DNA of 64,000 nucleotides from Roseateles hydrophilus (GCF_026712245.1 NZ_JAPPUY010000004.1:496001-560000), one strand, 5' to 3'. Counted from the stretch's first letter, positions 43,273 through 53,603 are shown. Notes: generated by a model from the sequence alone, not told the origin. Numbers and translations are program-made.

Positions 43273-44271
43273 TCAGGCGGTCAGCACGGCTTGGCAGTCT
43301 GCCGGCAAAGGCGCTTCGCAGGTCACCGTCTCACCGGTGGCCGGATGCTGGAAAGTCAGCCGTCGTGCATGCAGGAACATGCGGTCGAACTTGGCCGCCC
43401 CGCGGGCCAGCTCGCGGTTCTTGTCGAAGTCGCCGTACTTCGGGTCGCCCACGATGGCGTGGCCGGCCTGCTGCAGGTGCACGCGGATCTGGTGCGTGCG
43501 GCCGGTCTTGATGGTCACGTCCAGCAGGCTGAAGCGCGGCGTCTTCTGCATGACCTTGACGAGGCTGATGGACCGCTTGGCGTCGGGCTCGTCGGCCTTG
43601 CCGGGGCGCACCCAGCGCTCGCCGTCGCTGCCGATGAACTTCACCAGCGGCACGTCGATGACCTTGAGCTTGGCCGGCCACTCGCCCCACACCAAGGCGG
43701 CATAGGTCTTGCCGGTCTCTCGCTCGCGCAACTGATCCTGCAGGTTCACGAGTGCGCTGCGCTTCTTGGCGATCATCAGCAGGCCCGAGGTCTCCTTGTC
43801 CAGCCGGTGCACGAGTTCCAGGAACTTGGCCGTTGGCCGCGCGCGGCGCAGCGCCTCGATGACGCCGTAGCTGACGCCCGAGCCGCCGTGCACGGCCACG
43901 CCGGCCGGCTTGTCGATGACCAGCAGGTGCTCATCCTCGAACACCACCGGGAACTCTCGCGCCGGCACCGCGGGCGCCTCGGCCTTCTCCGGCACGCGCA
44001 CCGGCGGGATGCGCACCTCGTCGCCGAGTTCCAGCCGCGTGTCGGCCTGCGCACGGCCCTTGTTCACGCGCACCTCACCGGCGCGGATGACGCGGTAGAC
44101 ATGCGTCTTGGGCACGCCTTTGAGCTCGCGCAGCAGAAAATTGTCCAGCCGCTGGCCGGCCGACCCCTCGTCCACAAGCACCCGCCTGACCACGGGTTTG
44201 TCCGTACCCTGGGCGGCTGTCAACCCCGTGGCCGGGGCCGCAGGGCCTGCCCCTATAATCCTTTTCACCAC
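43273..44271 (-). CDS. rluC: 23S rRNA pseudouridine synthase RluC
   Basis: About 332 residues. The S4-like RNA-binding domain (about 35-85; GQRLDNFLLRELKGVPKTHV) is followed by the catalytic core with ELVHRLDKETSGLL (catalytic Asp) and GRTHQIRVHLQQAGHAIVGD. It makes pseudouridines at 955, 2504 and 2580 in known cases. The start is uncertain: GTG at 44271 or 44268 is favoured, because the longer frame to 44478 enters the rne leader and is not protein-like. Divergence from rne is conserved in proteobacteria. Confidence 0.92.
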   Translation of the reverse strand: MVKRIIGAGPAAPATGLTAAQGTDKPVVRRVLVDEGSAGQRLDNFLLRELKGVPKTHVYRVIRAGEVRVNKGRAQADTRLELGDEVRIPPVRVPEKAEAPAVPAREFPVVFEDEHLLVIDKPAGVAVHGGSGVSYGVIEALRRARPTAKFLELVHRLDKETSGLLMIAKKRSALVNLQDQLRERETGKTYAALVWGEWPAKLKVIDVPLVKFIGSDGERWVRPGKADEPDAKRSISLVKVMQKTPRFSLLDVTIKTGRTHQIRVHLQQAGHAIVGDPKYGDFDKNRELARGAAKFDRMFLHARRLTFQHPATGETVTCEAPLPADCQAVLTA

Positions 44272-44848
44272 GTTGCTGCCGTAAGTGTTTGATTTTTTTG
44301 ATTTTAGCGGCGACAACGCGGGGCCCGGCGGGTTTGCCCACGGGCCACACACAGGCGATGCAACGCATCCTGAAGCCGGCAGGCAGCTTCCCCAAGTGAA
44401 GCGGCGGTCGGCGGCGCGGTGCGGCAGAGCGATGACACACGGAACCCTCCGGCCCCTCCACCAGGGCCCGGTGGCCAAACAAGGTTTTCACGGCGTGAGA
44501 GCGCGCGGTTCGCACCGCAACAGCTCGCGCCAGCGTCCAGCCCTCCTTCGCGGATGAGCCCTTCCCTCCCCCTCCCGCTGCGCCCCGCCGCGCGACCCCA
44601 GCCAGAAGCTGCGGTGGTCGTGCGCTCCGGCGCGCCTGCATGCGGCCGGGTCGAGACAGGGCACACCCGAGAGGTGGTGGCACGGTCGCATGCGCCAACG
44701 CCGCTCGGCGTCTGACCTCCGTCAGAAACCCGAGCGGTCCAGGGCACTCCTTCCACGGTTCCACGCTGTCGCTCGTGCGTCTTGAACGCCACCTCCGGGT
44801 GGCATGACGTGGCGCGCTCCCACACGGGGCGCGCGAAGGAGTGATGAC
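44272..44848 (+). other. Long non-coding leader between rluC and rne
   Basis: 577 bases with no convincing gene. A TATAAT box at 44254-44259, just inside rluC and without a good -35, could start the rne transcript, which would give a leader of about 580 bases. Visible structures include GCCACC / GGGTGGC near 44790 and GCGCGC / GCGCGC at about 44814-44836. The latter ends right at the AAGGAG ribosome site of rne. Long rne leaders are known to mediate feedback by RNase E in other bacteria; here that is inference. The rluC promoter must also lie in this stretch. Confidence 0.5.
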
Positions 44849-47749
44849 ATGAAACGCATGCTGATCAACGCGACGCAGCCGGAAGAACGGCGCCTCGCGA
44901 TCGTTGACGGGCAAAAGCTGCTGGACTTCGAAACCGAAATCGAAGGCCGCGAACAGCGCAAGGGCAACATCTACAAGGCGGTCGTGACGCGGGTCGAGCC
45001 CTCGCTCGAAGCCTGCTTCGTGGACTACGGCGAGGACCGCCACGGCTTCCTGCCGTTCAAGGAAATCTCGCGCCAGTTCTTCCGCGAGGGCACCGACGTC
45101 AAGAACGCGACCATCAAGGACGCGATCAAGGAGGGCCAGGAACTGCTGGTCCAGGTCGAGAAGGAAGAGCGCGGCAACAAGGGCGCGGCGCTGACGACCT
45201 TCATCTCGCTGGCCGGCCGCTACCTGGTGCTGATGCCCAACAACCCGCGCGGCGGTGGCGTGAGCCGCCGCATCGAGGGCGAGGACCGCGAAGAGCTGAA
45301 GGAGAACCTCGACCAGCTCGAGTACCCCAAGGGCATGAGCCTGATCGCCCGCACCGCTGGCATCGGCCGTTCCGCTGCAGAACTGCAGTGGGACCTGAAC
45401 TACATGCTCAAGCTGTGGTCTGCCATCGACGAGGCGGCCAAGGGCGGCAAGGGTGCCTACCTGATCTACCAGGAGTCCAGCCTGGTGATCCGCGCGATCC
45501 GCGACTACTTCACCGCCGACATCGGCGAGATCCTGATCGACACGGACGACCTGTTCGAGCAGGCCCACCAGTTCATGAACCACGTGATGCCCGACCAGGG
45601 CCATCGCGTGAAGCGCTACCGCGATGACGCGCCGCTGTTCAGCCGCTTCCAGATCGAGCACCAGATCGAGACGGCCCACAGCCGCACGGTGAACCTGCCC
45701 TCGGGCGGCGCCATCGTCATCGACCACACCGAAGCGCTGGTGTCCGTCGACGTGAACTCGGCGCGCGCCACCCGTGGCGGCGACATCGAGGAAACCGCGA
45801 CCCGCACCAACCTCGAAGCGGCCGATGAGATCGCCCGCCAGATGCGTCTGCGCGACCTGGGCGGCCTGATCGTCGTCGACTTCATCGACATGGAGGAGAG
45901 CAAGAACCGCCGTGACGTGGAACAGCGCCTGCGCGATGCGCTGCGCAACGACCGCGCCCGCGTGCAGTTCGCCTCCATCAGCAAGTTCGGCCTGCTGGAA
46001 ATGAGCCGCCAGCGCCTGCGCCCGGCGCTGTCCGAAGGCAACCACATCACCTGCCCGCGCTGCAACGGCACCGGCCACATCCGCGACACCGAGTCCTCGG
46101 CACTGCAGATCCTGCGCATGGTCCAGGAAGAGGCGATGAAGGACAACACCGCCGCCGTGCACGTGCAGGTGCCGGTGGAGGTCACGTCCTTCCTGCTGAA
46201 CGAGAAGCGCACCGAGATCACCAAGATCGAACTGAAGCAGCGCGTGACCGTGCTGCTGGTGCCCAACAAGCACCTCGAGACGCCGAACTACAAGCTGGAG
46301 CGCCTGCGCCACGACGACCCGCGCCTGGAGAACCTGCAGGCCAGCTACACGATGATCGAGGAGCCGACCGACGAGGTGGGCATCACGCGTCGTGGCGACG
46401 TCGAGAAGAAGAACAAGCAGGAGCCGGTGATCAAGGGCATCCTGCCCGAGCAGCCGGCGCCCGTGGCCGCACCGGCCCCGGTCGTGGCACCGCCGCCGCC
46501 GGCACCGGCACCGGCGCCCGTTGTGGCCGCCCCGGCGCCCAAGGGCTTCTTCAGCCGCCTGTTCAGTTTCTTCAGCGGTGGCGACACCGCCGCCCCGGCG
46601 CCTGCACCGGTGGTCGAAGCGCCGGCACCGGCCGCTGCCACCACGGGCGACAAGCCCAAACGTGAAGGTGGCCGCGATGGCCGCCGCGACGGCCGCCGTG
46701 GTGACCGTGGCGAGCGTGGTGAGCGCGGCCAGGGTGGCCGCCGCGACGGCAAGCCGCAGGAAGCCCGTGGCGAGCGCGCTGAGCGCGGCGACCGTCCGGA
46801 GCGTGGTGATCGCAAGCCGCGCACCGAAGGCGGCGACAAGCCCGAACAGCAGCAGCGTGCCGAGCGCGGCGAGCGCCAGGAACGTGGCGAGCGCGGTGAA
46901 CGCGGTGAGCGTGGCGAACGCCGCCCGCGCGGCGAGCGCCAGGACAAGGCACCGGTCGAGGCCGCGCTGCCCGTGGCCGCGCCGCTGACCGACGAGCAGG
47001 CCGCCCTGCATGACGCGCCGCCCGCCTTCGTCGACAGCCAGGCCGAAGCTGGCCTGCCGCCCACCGGCGACACGCCGGCTGGCGAGGAGCGCCAGGGCCG
47101 CGGCCGCCGCCGCCGCCGTGGTGGCCGCGACCGCGGTGACGAGCAGGCCACGAACGTCGAAGGCAGCGTGGACGCCGGCGCCGAGGTGCCGGCCGAAGCC
47201 GCCAGCCCGGTCGAGTCCAGCGCCGACACCGTCGATGCGGCACCGGCCGCCGAGGGCGACGACACCGGCGAAGGCCAGGCCCGCGAAAGCCGCCGCCGCG
47301 GTGGCCGCAATCGCAACCGCAACCGCCGCGAGGAAGCTGCCGTCGACGGCCAGGAGGCCCCGGCCGCCGAGCAGGCTGCTGCCCCGGTGCAGGGCTCGCT
47401 GATCGAGACCGCTATGGCCAGCGCTGACGTTGCGCCGGCACCGGTCGCCGTGGTCGCTCCGCCGCCGCCGGCCCCCGAGCCGACGCCGGCACCGGCACCC
47501 GCACCGGTCGTCGAGGCCTTCCAGCTGCCCATGGGCGAGCTGCAGGCCATCGCCGAGCGCGCCGGTCTGCAGTGGGTCAACTCCGATGCCGACAAGATCG
47601 CTGCCGCCCAGGCCGCCATCGCGGCCGAGCCGGCCCCCGCGCCGCTGGGCCGCGAGCCGGCACCGGTCGTGATCGTCGATGAGGGCCCGCTGGTGCTCGT
47701 CGAGACGCGCAAGGACCTCAGCCAGGTGAAGCTGCCCTTCGAGGCCTGA
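44849..47749 (+). CDS. rne: Ribonuclease E
   Basis: 966 residues. The catalytic half (about 1-510) has an S1 domain (about 38-120), the DNase I-like part with catalytic Asp residues in [13 protein letters not shown] and VVDFIDM, and the zinc-link CPRCNGTGH. The C-terminal half is disordered, with Pro/Ala stretches, an Arg/Gly/Glu/Asp-rich zone of [12 protein letters not shown] repeats (about 610-700), and further basic patches that bind RNA and degradosome partners. A perfect AAGGAG site fixes the ATG. This enzyme starts mRNA decay and rRNA/tRNA processing. Confidence 0.97.
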   Translation: MKRMLINATQPEERRLAIVDGQKLLDFETEIEGREQRKGNIYKAVVTRVEPSLEACFVDYGEDRHGFLPFKEISRQFFREGTDVKNATIKDAIKEGQELLVQVEKEERGNKGAALTTFISLAGRYLVLMPNNPRGGGVSRRIEGEDREELKENLDQLEYPKGMSLIARTAGIGRSAAELQWDLNYMLKLWSAIDEAAKGGKGAYLIYQESSLVIRAIRDYFTADIGEILIDTDDLFEQAHQFMNHVMPDQGHRVKRYRDDAPLFSRFQIEHQIETAHSRTVNLPSGGAIVIDHTEALVSVDVNSARATRGGDIEETATRTNLEAADEIARQMRLRDLGGLIVVDFIDMEESKNRRDVEQRLRDALRNDRARVQFASISKFGLLEMSRQRLRPALSEGNHITCPRCNGTGHIRDTESSALQILRMVQEEAMKDNTAAVHVQVPVEVTSFLLNEKRTEITKIELKQRVTVLLVPNKHLETPNYKLERLRHDDPRLENLQASYTMIEEPTDEVGITRRGDVEKKNKQEPVIKGILPEQPAPVAAPAPVVAPPPPAPAPAPVVAAPAPKGFFSRLFSFFSGGDTAAPAPAPVVEAPAPAAATTGDKPKREGGRDGRRDGRRGDRGERGERGQGGRRDGKPQEARGERAERGDRPERGDRKPRTEGGDKPEQQQRAERGERQERGERGERGERGERRPRGERQDKAPVEAALPVAAPLTDEQAALHDAPPAFVDSQAEAGLPPTGDTPAGEERQGRGRRRRRGGRDRGDEQATNVEGSVDAGAEVPAEAASPVESSADTVDAAPAAEGDDTGEGQARESRRRGGRNRNRNRREEAAVDGQEAPAAEQAAAPVQGSLIETAMASADVAPAPVAVVAPPPPAPEPTPAPAPAPVVEAFQLPMGELQAIAERAGLQWVNSDADKIAAAQAAIAAEPAPAPLGREPAPVVIVDEGPLVLVETRKDLSQVKLPFEA

Positions 47750-47783
47750 CCCTCGCCTGACCCCGGGTTCCTGACCCACCCCG

Positions 47784-47818
47784 AACGCCGCCGGCCACAA
47801 GCCGCGCGGCGTTTCTCT
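47784..47818 (+). terminator. Rho-independent terminator after rne
   Basis: Inverted repeat ACGCCGCCGGC / GCCGCGCGGCGT with a CACAA loop, followed by TTTCTCTT, about 35 bases after the rne stop. The pairing has one mismatch. Confidence 0.78.
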
Positions 47819-47839
47819 TAGCCCTCACCCCAGGCCACC

Positions 47840-49387
47840 ATGACGACACACCACGTCAGCGCCGGCGCCGCACCCGCGGCCAAGATGCCGCCGCAGATCC
47901 CCTACATCATCGGCAACGAAGGCTGCGAGCGCTTCAGCTTCTACGGCATGCGCAACATCCTGACGGTGTTCATGATGACCAGCCTGCTGCTGGCCATCCC
48001 CGAGGAACACCGCCGCGCTGAAGCCAAGGAGGTGTTCCACAGCTTCGTCATCGGCGTGTACTTCTTCCCGCTGCTGGGCGGCTGGCTGGCCGACCGCTTC
48101 TTCGGCAAGTACCCGACCATCTTCTGGCTCAGCATCGTCTACTGCGCGGGCCACGCCTGCCTGGCGATCTTCGAGAACAACATCCGCGGCTTCTACTTCG
48201 GCTTGTTCCTGATCTCGCTGGGCTCGGGCGGCATCAAGCCGCTGGTCACCAGCTTCGTCGGCGACCAGTTCGACAAGAGCAACCGGTCGCTCGCGCAGAA
48301 GGTGTACGACGCCTTCTACTGGATCATCAACTTCGGCAGCTTCTTCGCGACGCTGCTGATGCCGGTGATGCTCAAGGAATTCGGCGCCAGCGTGGCCTTC
48401 GGCCTGCCGGGCATCCTGATGGGGCTGGCCACGCTGATCCTGTGGAGCGGCCGCAAGAAGTACGTGCACCAGCCGGCGCGCGGCGCCAACCCGCACAGCT
48501 TTCTGTGGGTGGTGTGGACGGCACTGAAGGCCGGCGGGCTGGGCATGGCCGTGGCGGCGCTGGGCCTGCTGGGCGCGGCCGCGAGCCTGAGTCGCATGGG
48601 CTCGCTGGGCATCGTGGCCTCGGTGTGCCTGGCGCTGGTGCTGGTGATGGGCTTCGGCGGCGCCGGCGCCTGGCTGCAGCTGGACCGCGCCCGCGGCCAC
48701 CACCCCGACGAGGCGGTGGACGGCGTGCGCTCGGTGCTGCGCGTGCTGGTGCTGTTTGCACTCGTCACGCCGTTCTGGTCGCTGTTCGACCAGAAGGCCT
48801 CCACCTGGGTGCTGCAGGCCGACCAGATGACCAAGCCCGCGTGGTTCCAGTCCTCCATGATGCAGGCGCTGAACCCGCTGCTGGTGATGATCCTCATCCC
48901 GTTCAACAACCTGGTGCTCTACCCGCTGCTGGAGCGCGCCGGCCTGCGCGTGACGCCGCTGCGCCGCATGGGCGCGGGCATCGCGCTGGCGGGCTTGGCG
49001 TGGATTGCCGCCGGCATGCTGCAACTGTGGCTGGATGCGGGCGACGCGGTCAGCATCGTCTGGCAGGTGCTGCCCTATGCGCTGCTGACGCTGGGCGAGG
49101 TGCTGGTGTCGGCCACCGGCCTGGAGTTCGCGTACAGCCAGGCGCCGCAGTCCATGAAGGGCACCATCATGGCGTTCTGGAGCCTGTCGGTGACGGTGGG
49201 CAACCTGTGGGTGCTGCTGTCCAACGTCAGCATCAAGAGCCCGCAGGCGCTGTCGGCCATCCAGTCCACCGGCTACAGCGAGACGGCCTGCCTGATGTTC
49301 TTCTTCGCTGGCTTCGCCTTGCTGGCGGCGCTGCTGTTCGCGCTGGTGGCGCGGCGCTACCCGATGCTGAACAACTACCGCGATTGA
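47840..49387 (+). CDS. Proton-dependent oligopeptide transporter (POT family)
   Basis: 515 residues with about 12-14 membrane helices. The N-terminal POT signature is GNEGCERFSFYGMR (ExxERF type, residues 27-40), and the second signature region is SLGSGGIKPLVTSFVGDQF. It imports di- and tripeptides with protons through the inner membrane. A hydrophobic insertion near 230-280 splits the two six-helix bundles, as in bacterial members. It lies alone between two terminators. Confidence 0.93.
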   Translation: MTTHHVSAGAAPAAKMPPQIPYIIGNEGCERFSFYGMRNILTVFMMTSLLLAIPEEHRRAEAKEVFHSFVIGVYFFPLLGGWLADRFFGKYPTIFWLSIVYCAGHACLAIFENNIRGFYFGLFLISLGSGGIKPLVTSFVGDQFDKSNRSLAQKVYDAFYWIINFGSFFATLLMPVMLKEFGASVAFGLPGILMGLATLILWSGRKKYVHQPARGANPHSFLWVVWTALKAGGLGMAVAALGLLGAAASLSRMGSLGIVASVCLALVLVMGFGGAGAWLQLDRARGHHPDEAVDGVRSVLRVLVLFALVTPFWSLFDQKASTWVLQADQMTKPAWFQSSMMQALNPLLVMILIPFNNLVLYPLLERAGLRVTPLRRMGAGIALAGLAWIAAGMLQLWLDAGDAVSIVWQVLPYALLTLGEVLVSATGLEFAYSQAPQSMKGTIMAFWSLSVTVGNLWVLLSNVSIKSPQALSAIQSTGYSETACLMFFFAGFALLAALLFALVARRYPMLNNYRD

Positions 49388-49447
49388 TGCCTGCGGGGTG
49401 AATTCCCCACGGGATGAACGCGTCGGGCGCCGCCTGCGCCCCCTACC

Positions 49448-49480
49448 ATGCCGCCCGGCTGCCAGCCCGGCGGCATTTTT
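49448..49480 (+). terminator. Rho-independent terminator after the POT transporter
   Basis: Stem ATGCCGCC / GGCGGCAT with a 13-base GC-rich loop that can itself pair, followed by five T residues. It lies 60 bases after the transporter stop and 22 bases before the next start. Confidence 0.9.
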
Positions 49481-49501
49481 CTTGGCCAGCCCGACCGTGC
49501 C

Positions 49502-51184
49502 ATGAGCGACCCTCGCCCGCACCGCCCCTACATCGACCCCACCTCGGCCGCCGCCGACCAGCAGGCCGCCCGCGCGCCCGAGCCGGTGGCGTCCTGGCAG
49601 CAGGCCTCGGCCCGCCCTCGCCCGGCTCCGGGCCAGCGCCCGCGCCCCGCCCGCGTGCCAACGGCAGCCACCGGCGGCAGCTACATCGCCCGCCACTGGG
49701 CCGGCGAGATGAGCCTGGTGCGCAGCTACTGGGTCAATCACCTGCTCGTGGCCGCGCCGCTGGCCCTGCTGCTGACCGGGCTGATGACGTGGATCAGCGT
49801 CAAGGGCGAGTCGCTGCAGGTCAGCGCCATCGCGCTGCTGGCGGTGTTGCCGCTGCTGCTGGCGCTGGATGTGTGGTGCATCGTCGGCGCCTGGCGCTCG
49901 GCCACGAACTACCTGCGCGACCAGGGCTCAGCGCTGTGGGGCTGGCTGGCGCGCATCACGCTGATCCTGGGCACGCTGCAGCTGGCCGCGTCGGTGCTGC
50001 TGGGCGTGCTGCCCAGCCTGGGCAGCTACTGGCAGATGGCGCGCGGCATCGACCCCATCGGCCACGCCACGCTGAGCCTGTCACCCGACGGCCGCAGCCT
50101 GCGCCTGGACGGCGCCATCGGCATGGGCGACGCGCGGCGCCTGCGCACGGTGCTGGAGAGCGACAGCGCCCGCGGGCTCAAGCGCGTGGAGCTGATCTCG
50201 CCCGGCGGCCGCCTGCATGAGGCGGAGCAGATGGCCGCGGCGCTGAAGGCGCGCGGGCATGACGTGCGCGCCGTCGGCACCTGCGCCAGCGCCTGCACGG
50301 TGGTGTTCCTGGCCGGCAAGTCGCGCCAGCTGACGCCGGGCGCGCGCCTGGGCTTCCACCGCGCGTCCACAGGCACCTACAACCCGGTCTTCGAAGAGTT
50401 GGCCAACCAGAAGCTCGCCGCCACCTACCGCAGCCTGGGCCTGCCGGAGACCATGATCGACCGGACGCTGGACACGCCGTCGCGCAGCATGTGGTTCGCG
50501 CCGCGCGAGGAGCTCATCGCGCACGCCCTGATCGCGCCGCTGCCGCAGACGCTGGCCATTCCGCTGCCCCCGGCGGGCAAGGCCAGCCTGCCCGACATCG
50601 ACGATGCGCTGCGCCTGCACCCCGTGTGGGAGGCGCTGGACCGCCACACGCCGGGCTTCATCGACACCGTGGCCCGGCTCATGTGGGCCGCCCACCAGAC
50701 CGGCGCGCCGGAGGACGACGTGCAGGCGGCCGCCCTGCCCCCGCTGGCCGAGAGGATGCCCGCGCTGATCGCCAACGCCGCGCCCCAGGCACGCCGTCGC
50801 TATGTGCAGCTGGCGGCCGACCAGCTGCGCGCCCTGAAGGGCACGCCCGCCTGCCGCAGCCTGCTGCAGGGCCATCTCGCGGTGCGCCGCCAGCTGCCGA
50901 CGGCGCTGCAGATCCGCGAGACCGAGTGGCTGATGGACGCCGCCGAAGCGCCGCCCCCGCGCTGGCTGCCCAAGCCGGCCAGTGCGCTGGAGATCGAGGT
51001 GCTGGACCGCTCAGTGGGCCGCGCGGCGCTGGGCGTGCTGTCGCAGCTGTGGGCCGACACACCCGAACCCACCAGCACGGGCCCGGCCTGCGAGCCCGTC
51101 ATCGCGCTGCTGGACCGCTTCGCCGGCCAGCCCCCGGCGCGCCGCGAGTTGGCGGAGCGGCTGGCCTTCCAGCCGCGGCGCTGA
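49502..51184 (+). CDS. Membrane protein with ClpP/SppA-like serine protease domain
   Basis: 560 residues. A Pro/Arg-rich cytoplasmic N-terminus (about 1-60) precedes three or four membrane helices (about 80-180). A ClpP-fold domain follows (about 195-340) with SPGGRLHEAEQMA and the serine motif GTCASACTVVFLAG. The C-terminal 200 residues are helical with no known motif. It resembles COG3904-type predicted periplasmic proteins. The ATG at 49502 avoids an earlier start inside the terminator. Function is unknown; it probably cleaves or binds peptides at the inner membrane. Confidence 0.78.
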   Translation: MSDPRPHRPYIDPTSAAADQQAARAPEPVASWQQASARPRPAPGQRPRPARVPTAATGGSYIARHWAGEMSLVRSYWVNHLLVAAPLALLLTGLMTWISVKGESLQVSAIALLAVLPLLLALDVWCIVGAWRSATNYLRDQGSALWGWLARITLILGTLQLAASVLLGVLPSLGSYWQMARGIDPIGHATLSLSPDGRSLRLDGAIGMGDARRLRTVLESDSARGLKRVELISPGGRLHEAEQMAAALKARGHDVRAVGTCASACTVVFLAGKSRQLTPGARLGFHRASTGTYNPVFEELANQKLAATYRSLGLPETMIDRTLDTPSRSMWFAPREELIAHALIAPLPQTLAIPLPPAGKASLPDIDDALRLHPVWEALDRHTPGFIDTVARLMWAAHQTGAPEDDVQAAALPPLAERMPALIANAAPQARRRYVQLAADQLRALKGTPACRSLLQGHLAVRRQLPTALQIRETEWLMDAAEAPPPRWLPKPASALEIEVLDRSVGRAALGVLSQLWADTPEPTSTGPACEPVIALLDRFAGQPPARRELAERLAFQPRR

Positions 51185-51195
51185 GCACTGCCGGG

Positions 51196-51591
51196 TCAGG
51201 CCTGTCGCTCGACGACGACGAAGGCGACGGCGTAGTCCTGCTCGTCGCTGACCGTCACATGGGCGCTCAGCCGCTGCGCCTTGAACCACTCGGCCAGCTC
51301 GCCGTGCAGGGCCACCTCGGGCTTGCCGCTGCGCGCCTTGACGACCTCCATGGCCCGCCAGGTCATGGGCATGCGCATGCCCATCCCGATGGCCTTGGAG
51401 AAGGCCTCCTTGGCCGCAAAGCGCGTGGCCAGGTAGGCCTCGCCGCGCGCGGCCACCTTGGCGTGGCGCTCGCGGAACACGGCCATCTCGTGCGGGCCCA
51501 GCACCTTCTCGGCAAAGCGCTCGCCACGCCGGGCCAGCGTGTCGCGGATGCGGCGGATGTCGCAGATGTCGGTGCCGATGCCGTAGATCAT
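51196..51591 (-). CDS. acpS: Holo-[acyl-carrier-protein] synthase
   Basis: 131 residues. It transfers 4'-phosphopantetheine from CoA to Ser of ACP. The N-terminal [12 protein letters not shown] holds the metal-binding Asp, and [13 protein letters not shown] (about 57-69) holds the catalytic Glu/Lys pair. It is the last gene of the minus-strand superoperon seen here. Its start overlaps the GNAT stop by 4 bases. Its substrate, AcpP, is encoded at 63335-63574. Confidence 0.96.
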   Translation of the reverse strand: MIYGIGTDICDIRRIRDTLARRGERFAEKVLGPHEMAVFRERHAKVAARGEAYLATRFAAKEAFSKAIGMGMRMPMTWRAMEVVKARSGKPEVALHGELAEWFKAQRLSAHVTVSDEQDYAVAFVVVERQA

Positions 51592-52082
51592 GGGAAGGCG
51601 ATGACGTGGTTGGCGATGGCCTGGCCATCAAGCATGAACTGGGTCTGGCCGACGAGCCGGCCGCCCTCGCGGGCGTAGAAGCGCAGTGCGCCTTCGTTGC
51701 CGACCCAGACGCTGAGCCACAGGCCTTCACCGGGCCAGGTGTTGCGGGCCGCCTGCAGCAACTGCGCGCCAAGGCCACGGCCGGTGCAGGGCGGCGCGAC
51801 ATAGAGCCGCACCAGCTCCACCCGCGCGTCGCAGGCCGTCGGCGCCGGTGCGCCCTGCTGCAGCTGGGCAAAGCCCTGCAACGCCGCGCCCTCCTCCACC
51901 AGCCACAGCGCCTGCTGCCGGTCTGCGATGGCACGCTCGAAGGCCGCTGGCGTGAAGGACTCGGCCAGGCAGGGCAGGAAGCGCGGCTCGACGCCGCCAC
52001 TGGCATAACTGTCCAGCCACACCCACTGCGCCAGCGCCGCGAGCTGCGGCGCGTCCTGCGCGCTGGCGCGGCGCAGCGTCAT
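51588..52082 (-). CDS. GNAT N-acetyltransferase
   Basis: 164 residues. The acetyl-CoA loop is [20 protein letters not shown] near 92-112, after a DARVELV strand, followed by [18 protein letters not shown]. It overlaps both neighbours, pdxJ and acpS, by 4 bases, so it is made from the same message. The substrate is unknown. Such an acetyltransferase between pdxJ and acpS is not part of the E. coli layout. Confidence 0.88.
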   Translation of the reverse strand: MTLRRASAQDAPQLAALAQWVWLDSYASGGVEPRFLPCLAESFTPAAFERAIADRQQALWLVEEGAALQGFAQLQQGAPAPTACDARVELVRLYVAPPCTGRGLGAQLLQAARNTWPGEGLWLSVWVGNEGALRFYAREGGRLVGQTQFMLDGQAIANHVIAFP

Positions 52083-52846
52083 GTGTAGGCGGTCGCGATG
52101 ACGCGCTGGTAGGCCCGCACCGTCTCGGCGTAGCCCAGCTCCAGCGCGTCGGCGATCAGTGCGTGGCCGATGGACACCTCCTGCACACCCGGCACGTGGC
52201 GCAGGAACAGGCTCAAGTTGTCGCGGTTCAGGTCGTGGCCGGCGTTCAGCCCCAAGCCCACGCTCAGCGCGGCCTGCGCGGTGGCCGTGAAGCCGTCCAG
52301 CACGGCGGCCTGGCGCTCGGTGCCAAAGGCGCTGGCGAAGGTCTCGGTGTAGAGCTCGATGCGGTCAGCGCCCAGCTCGGCCACGGCGGCCATGGCGGCG
52401 GGGTCGGGGTCCATGAACAGGCTGACGCGCACGCCGAGGTCCTGGGCCTCCTGGATCAGCGGCTTCAGGCGGGCGGCATCCTGCGGCAGTGTCCAGCCAT
52501 GGTCAGAGGTGAACTGGTCTTCCGAGTCCGGCACGAACGTGACCTGGTGCGGGCGGTGCTGGCGCACGAAGTCCATCAGGTTCTGCGTCGGGTTGCCCTC
52601 GATGTTGAACTCGGCCTGGGGCCAGTCCTTGAGGAAGGCCGCCAGGTCGTCCACGTCACCCGCGCGGATGTGGCGCGCGTCGGGCCGCGGATGCACGGTG
52701 ATGCCCTGCGCGCCGGCCAGCAGGCAGTGCTCGGCGGCCCGCAGCACCGACGGGATGCCGAGGTGCCGGGTGTTGCGCAGCAGCGCGACCTTGTTGACGT
52801 TGACCGACAGCGCGCAGCGAGCGCCAGCGTGGGCAAGAGGATTCAT
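52079..52846 (-). CDS. pdxJ: Pyridoxine 5'-phosphate synthase
   Basis: 255 residues, TIM barrel. It condenses deoxyxylulose 5-phosphate with 3-amino-2-oxopropyl phosphate to form pyridoxine phosphate. Motifs: SVNVNKVALLRNTR at the N-terminus, GITVHPRPDARHI (catalytic His and Arg residues), SLFMDPDP and the GLNAGHDLN loop. It starts one base after the recO stop, a conserved pairing in proteobacteria. Confidence 0.97.
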   Translation of the reverse strand: MNPLAHAGARCALSVNVNKVALLRNTRHLGIPSVLRAAEHCLLAGAQGITVHPRPDARHIRAGDVDDLAAFLKDWPQAEFNIEGNPTQNLMDFVRQHRPHQVTFVPDSEDQFTSDHGWTLPQDAARLKPLIQEAQDLGVRVSLFMDPDPAAMAAVAELGADRIELYTETFASAFGTERQAAVLDGFTATAQAALSVGLGLNAGHDLNRDNLSLFLRHVPGVQEVSIGHALIADALELGYAETVRAYQRVIATAYT

Positions 52847-52847
52847 G

Positions 52848-53600
52848 TCAGGTGTCGAGCAGTTGTTGCACGTCGACCATCAGCGCGCGCGTGCGCAGCG
52901 GCTGGTGGCCGAGATGGTAGAGGAGCAGCCCGCGCAGCGTCGTCTTCAAGCCTTGCGGTTCGGCCGTGCAGGCCTGGCGCAGCGCGGCCATGCTGCCGTG
53001 CAGCAGCGCGGCCTGCAGCTGGATCAGCAGCGCGCCCGGCAAGCCGGCCTCGCCGCTGGGCGGGATGACGCCGGACTCCGGCGACAGCAGGTAGCGGCGC
53101 ACGGGGTCAACCGCAGCCTGCGTGGGCGTGACGACGCTCAGGTCGGGCAGCAGGCCCAGCTCGGCCAGCAGCTTGAGCTCGAAGGCGCGCAGCACCTCGT
53201 CGCCCGCGGCCAGGTGCGCCAGCGTGTCGGCATAGGCATCGAACAGCGGCGCATGCGGGTCGTGCCGCGCGAGCAGCTTCAGCAGCAGCTCGTTCAGGTA
53301 GTAGCCCGAGAACAGCGCGGCGCCGGCCGGCAACGTCGCCCCGCCGCCCCACTCGGCGGTGCGCAGCGTCTGCACCTCGCCGCCCTCGGCCTTCGCTGGC
53401 TTGGACAGGCTCACCGAGATGCGCTGCAGCGGCAGCAGCACCGCGCGCAGCTGCGAGTACGGGCGCTTGGCGCCCTTGGCCGCCACGGCCACGCGGCCGG
53501 ATTCGCGCGTGAACAGGTCCAGGATCAGGCTGGTCTCGCTCCAGTCGTGCTGGTGCAGCACGTAGGCCGGCTGGACCGCCGGAGGGCGCGTCAGCCGCAT
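52848..53600 (-). CDS. recO: DNA repair protein RecO
   Basis: 250 residues. The N-terminal OB fold (about 12-85; YVLHQHDWSETSLILDLFTRE) is followed by an all-helical C-terminal domain (YYLNELLLKLL, ALFDAYADTLAHL). It loads RecA on SSB-coated DNA with RecR. The zinc-binding cysteines of some RecO proteins are not seen. It lies 3 bases after era. Confidence 0.93.
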   Translation of the reverse strand: MRLTRPPAVQPAYVLHQHDWSETSLILDLFTRESGRVAVAAKGAKRPYSQLRAVLLPLQRISVSLSKPAKAEGGEVQTLRTAEWGGGATLPAGAALFSGYYLNELLLKLLARHDPHAPLFDAYADTLAHLAAGDEVLRAFELKLLAELGLLPDLSVVTPTQAAVDPVRRYLLSPESGVIPPSGEAGLPGALLIQLQAALLHGSMAALRQACTAEPQGLKTTLRGLLLYHLGHQPLRTRALMVDVQQLLDT

Positions 53601-53603
53601 CCC

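Noticed and set aside
46680-46980. Short-period repeats that could suggest a CRISPR or minisatellite
   Set aside because: They encode the [12 protein letters not shown] basic repeats of the RNase E tail in one frame; there are no spacers and the repeat length is that of codons.
44075-47800. A 1241-codon open frame on the minus strand across rne
   Set aside because: It is antisense to the well-supported RNase E gene and mirrors its codon pattern. The product is a low-complexity Ala/Val/Gly/Arg chain. Long antisense frames are expected at this GC content.
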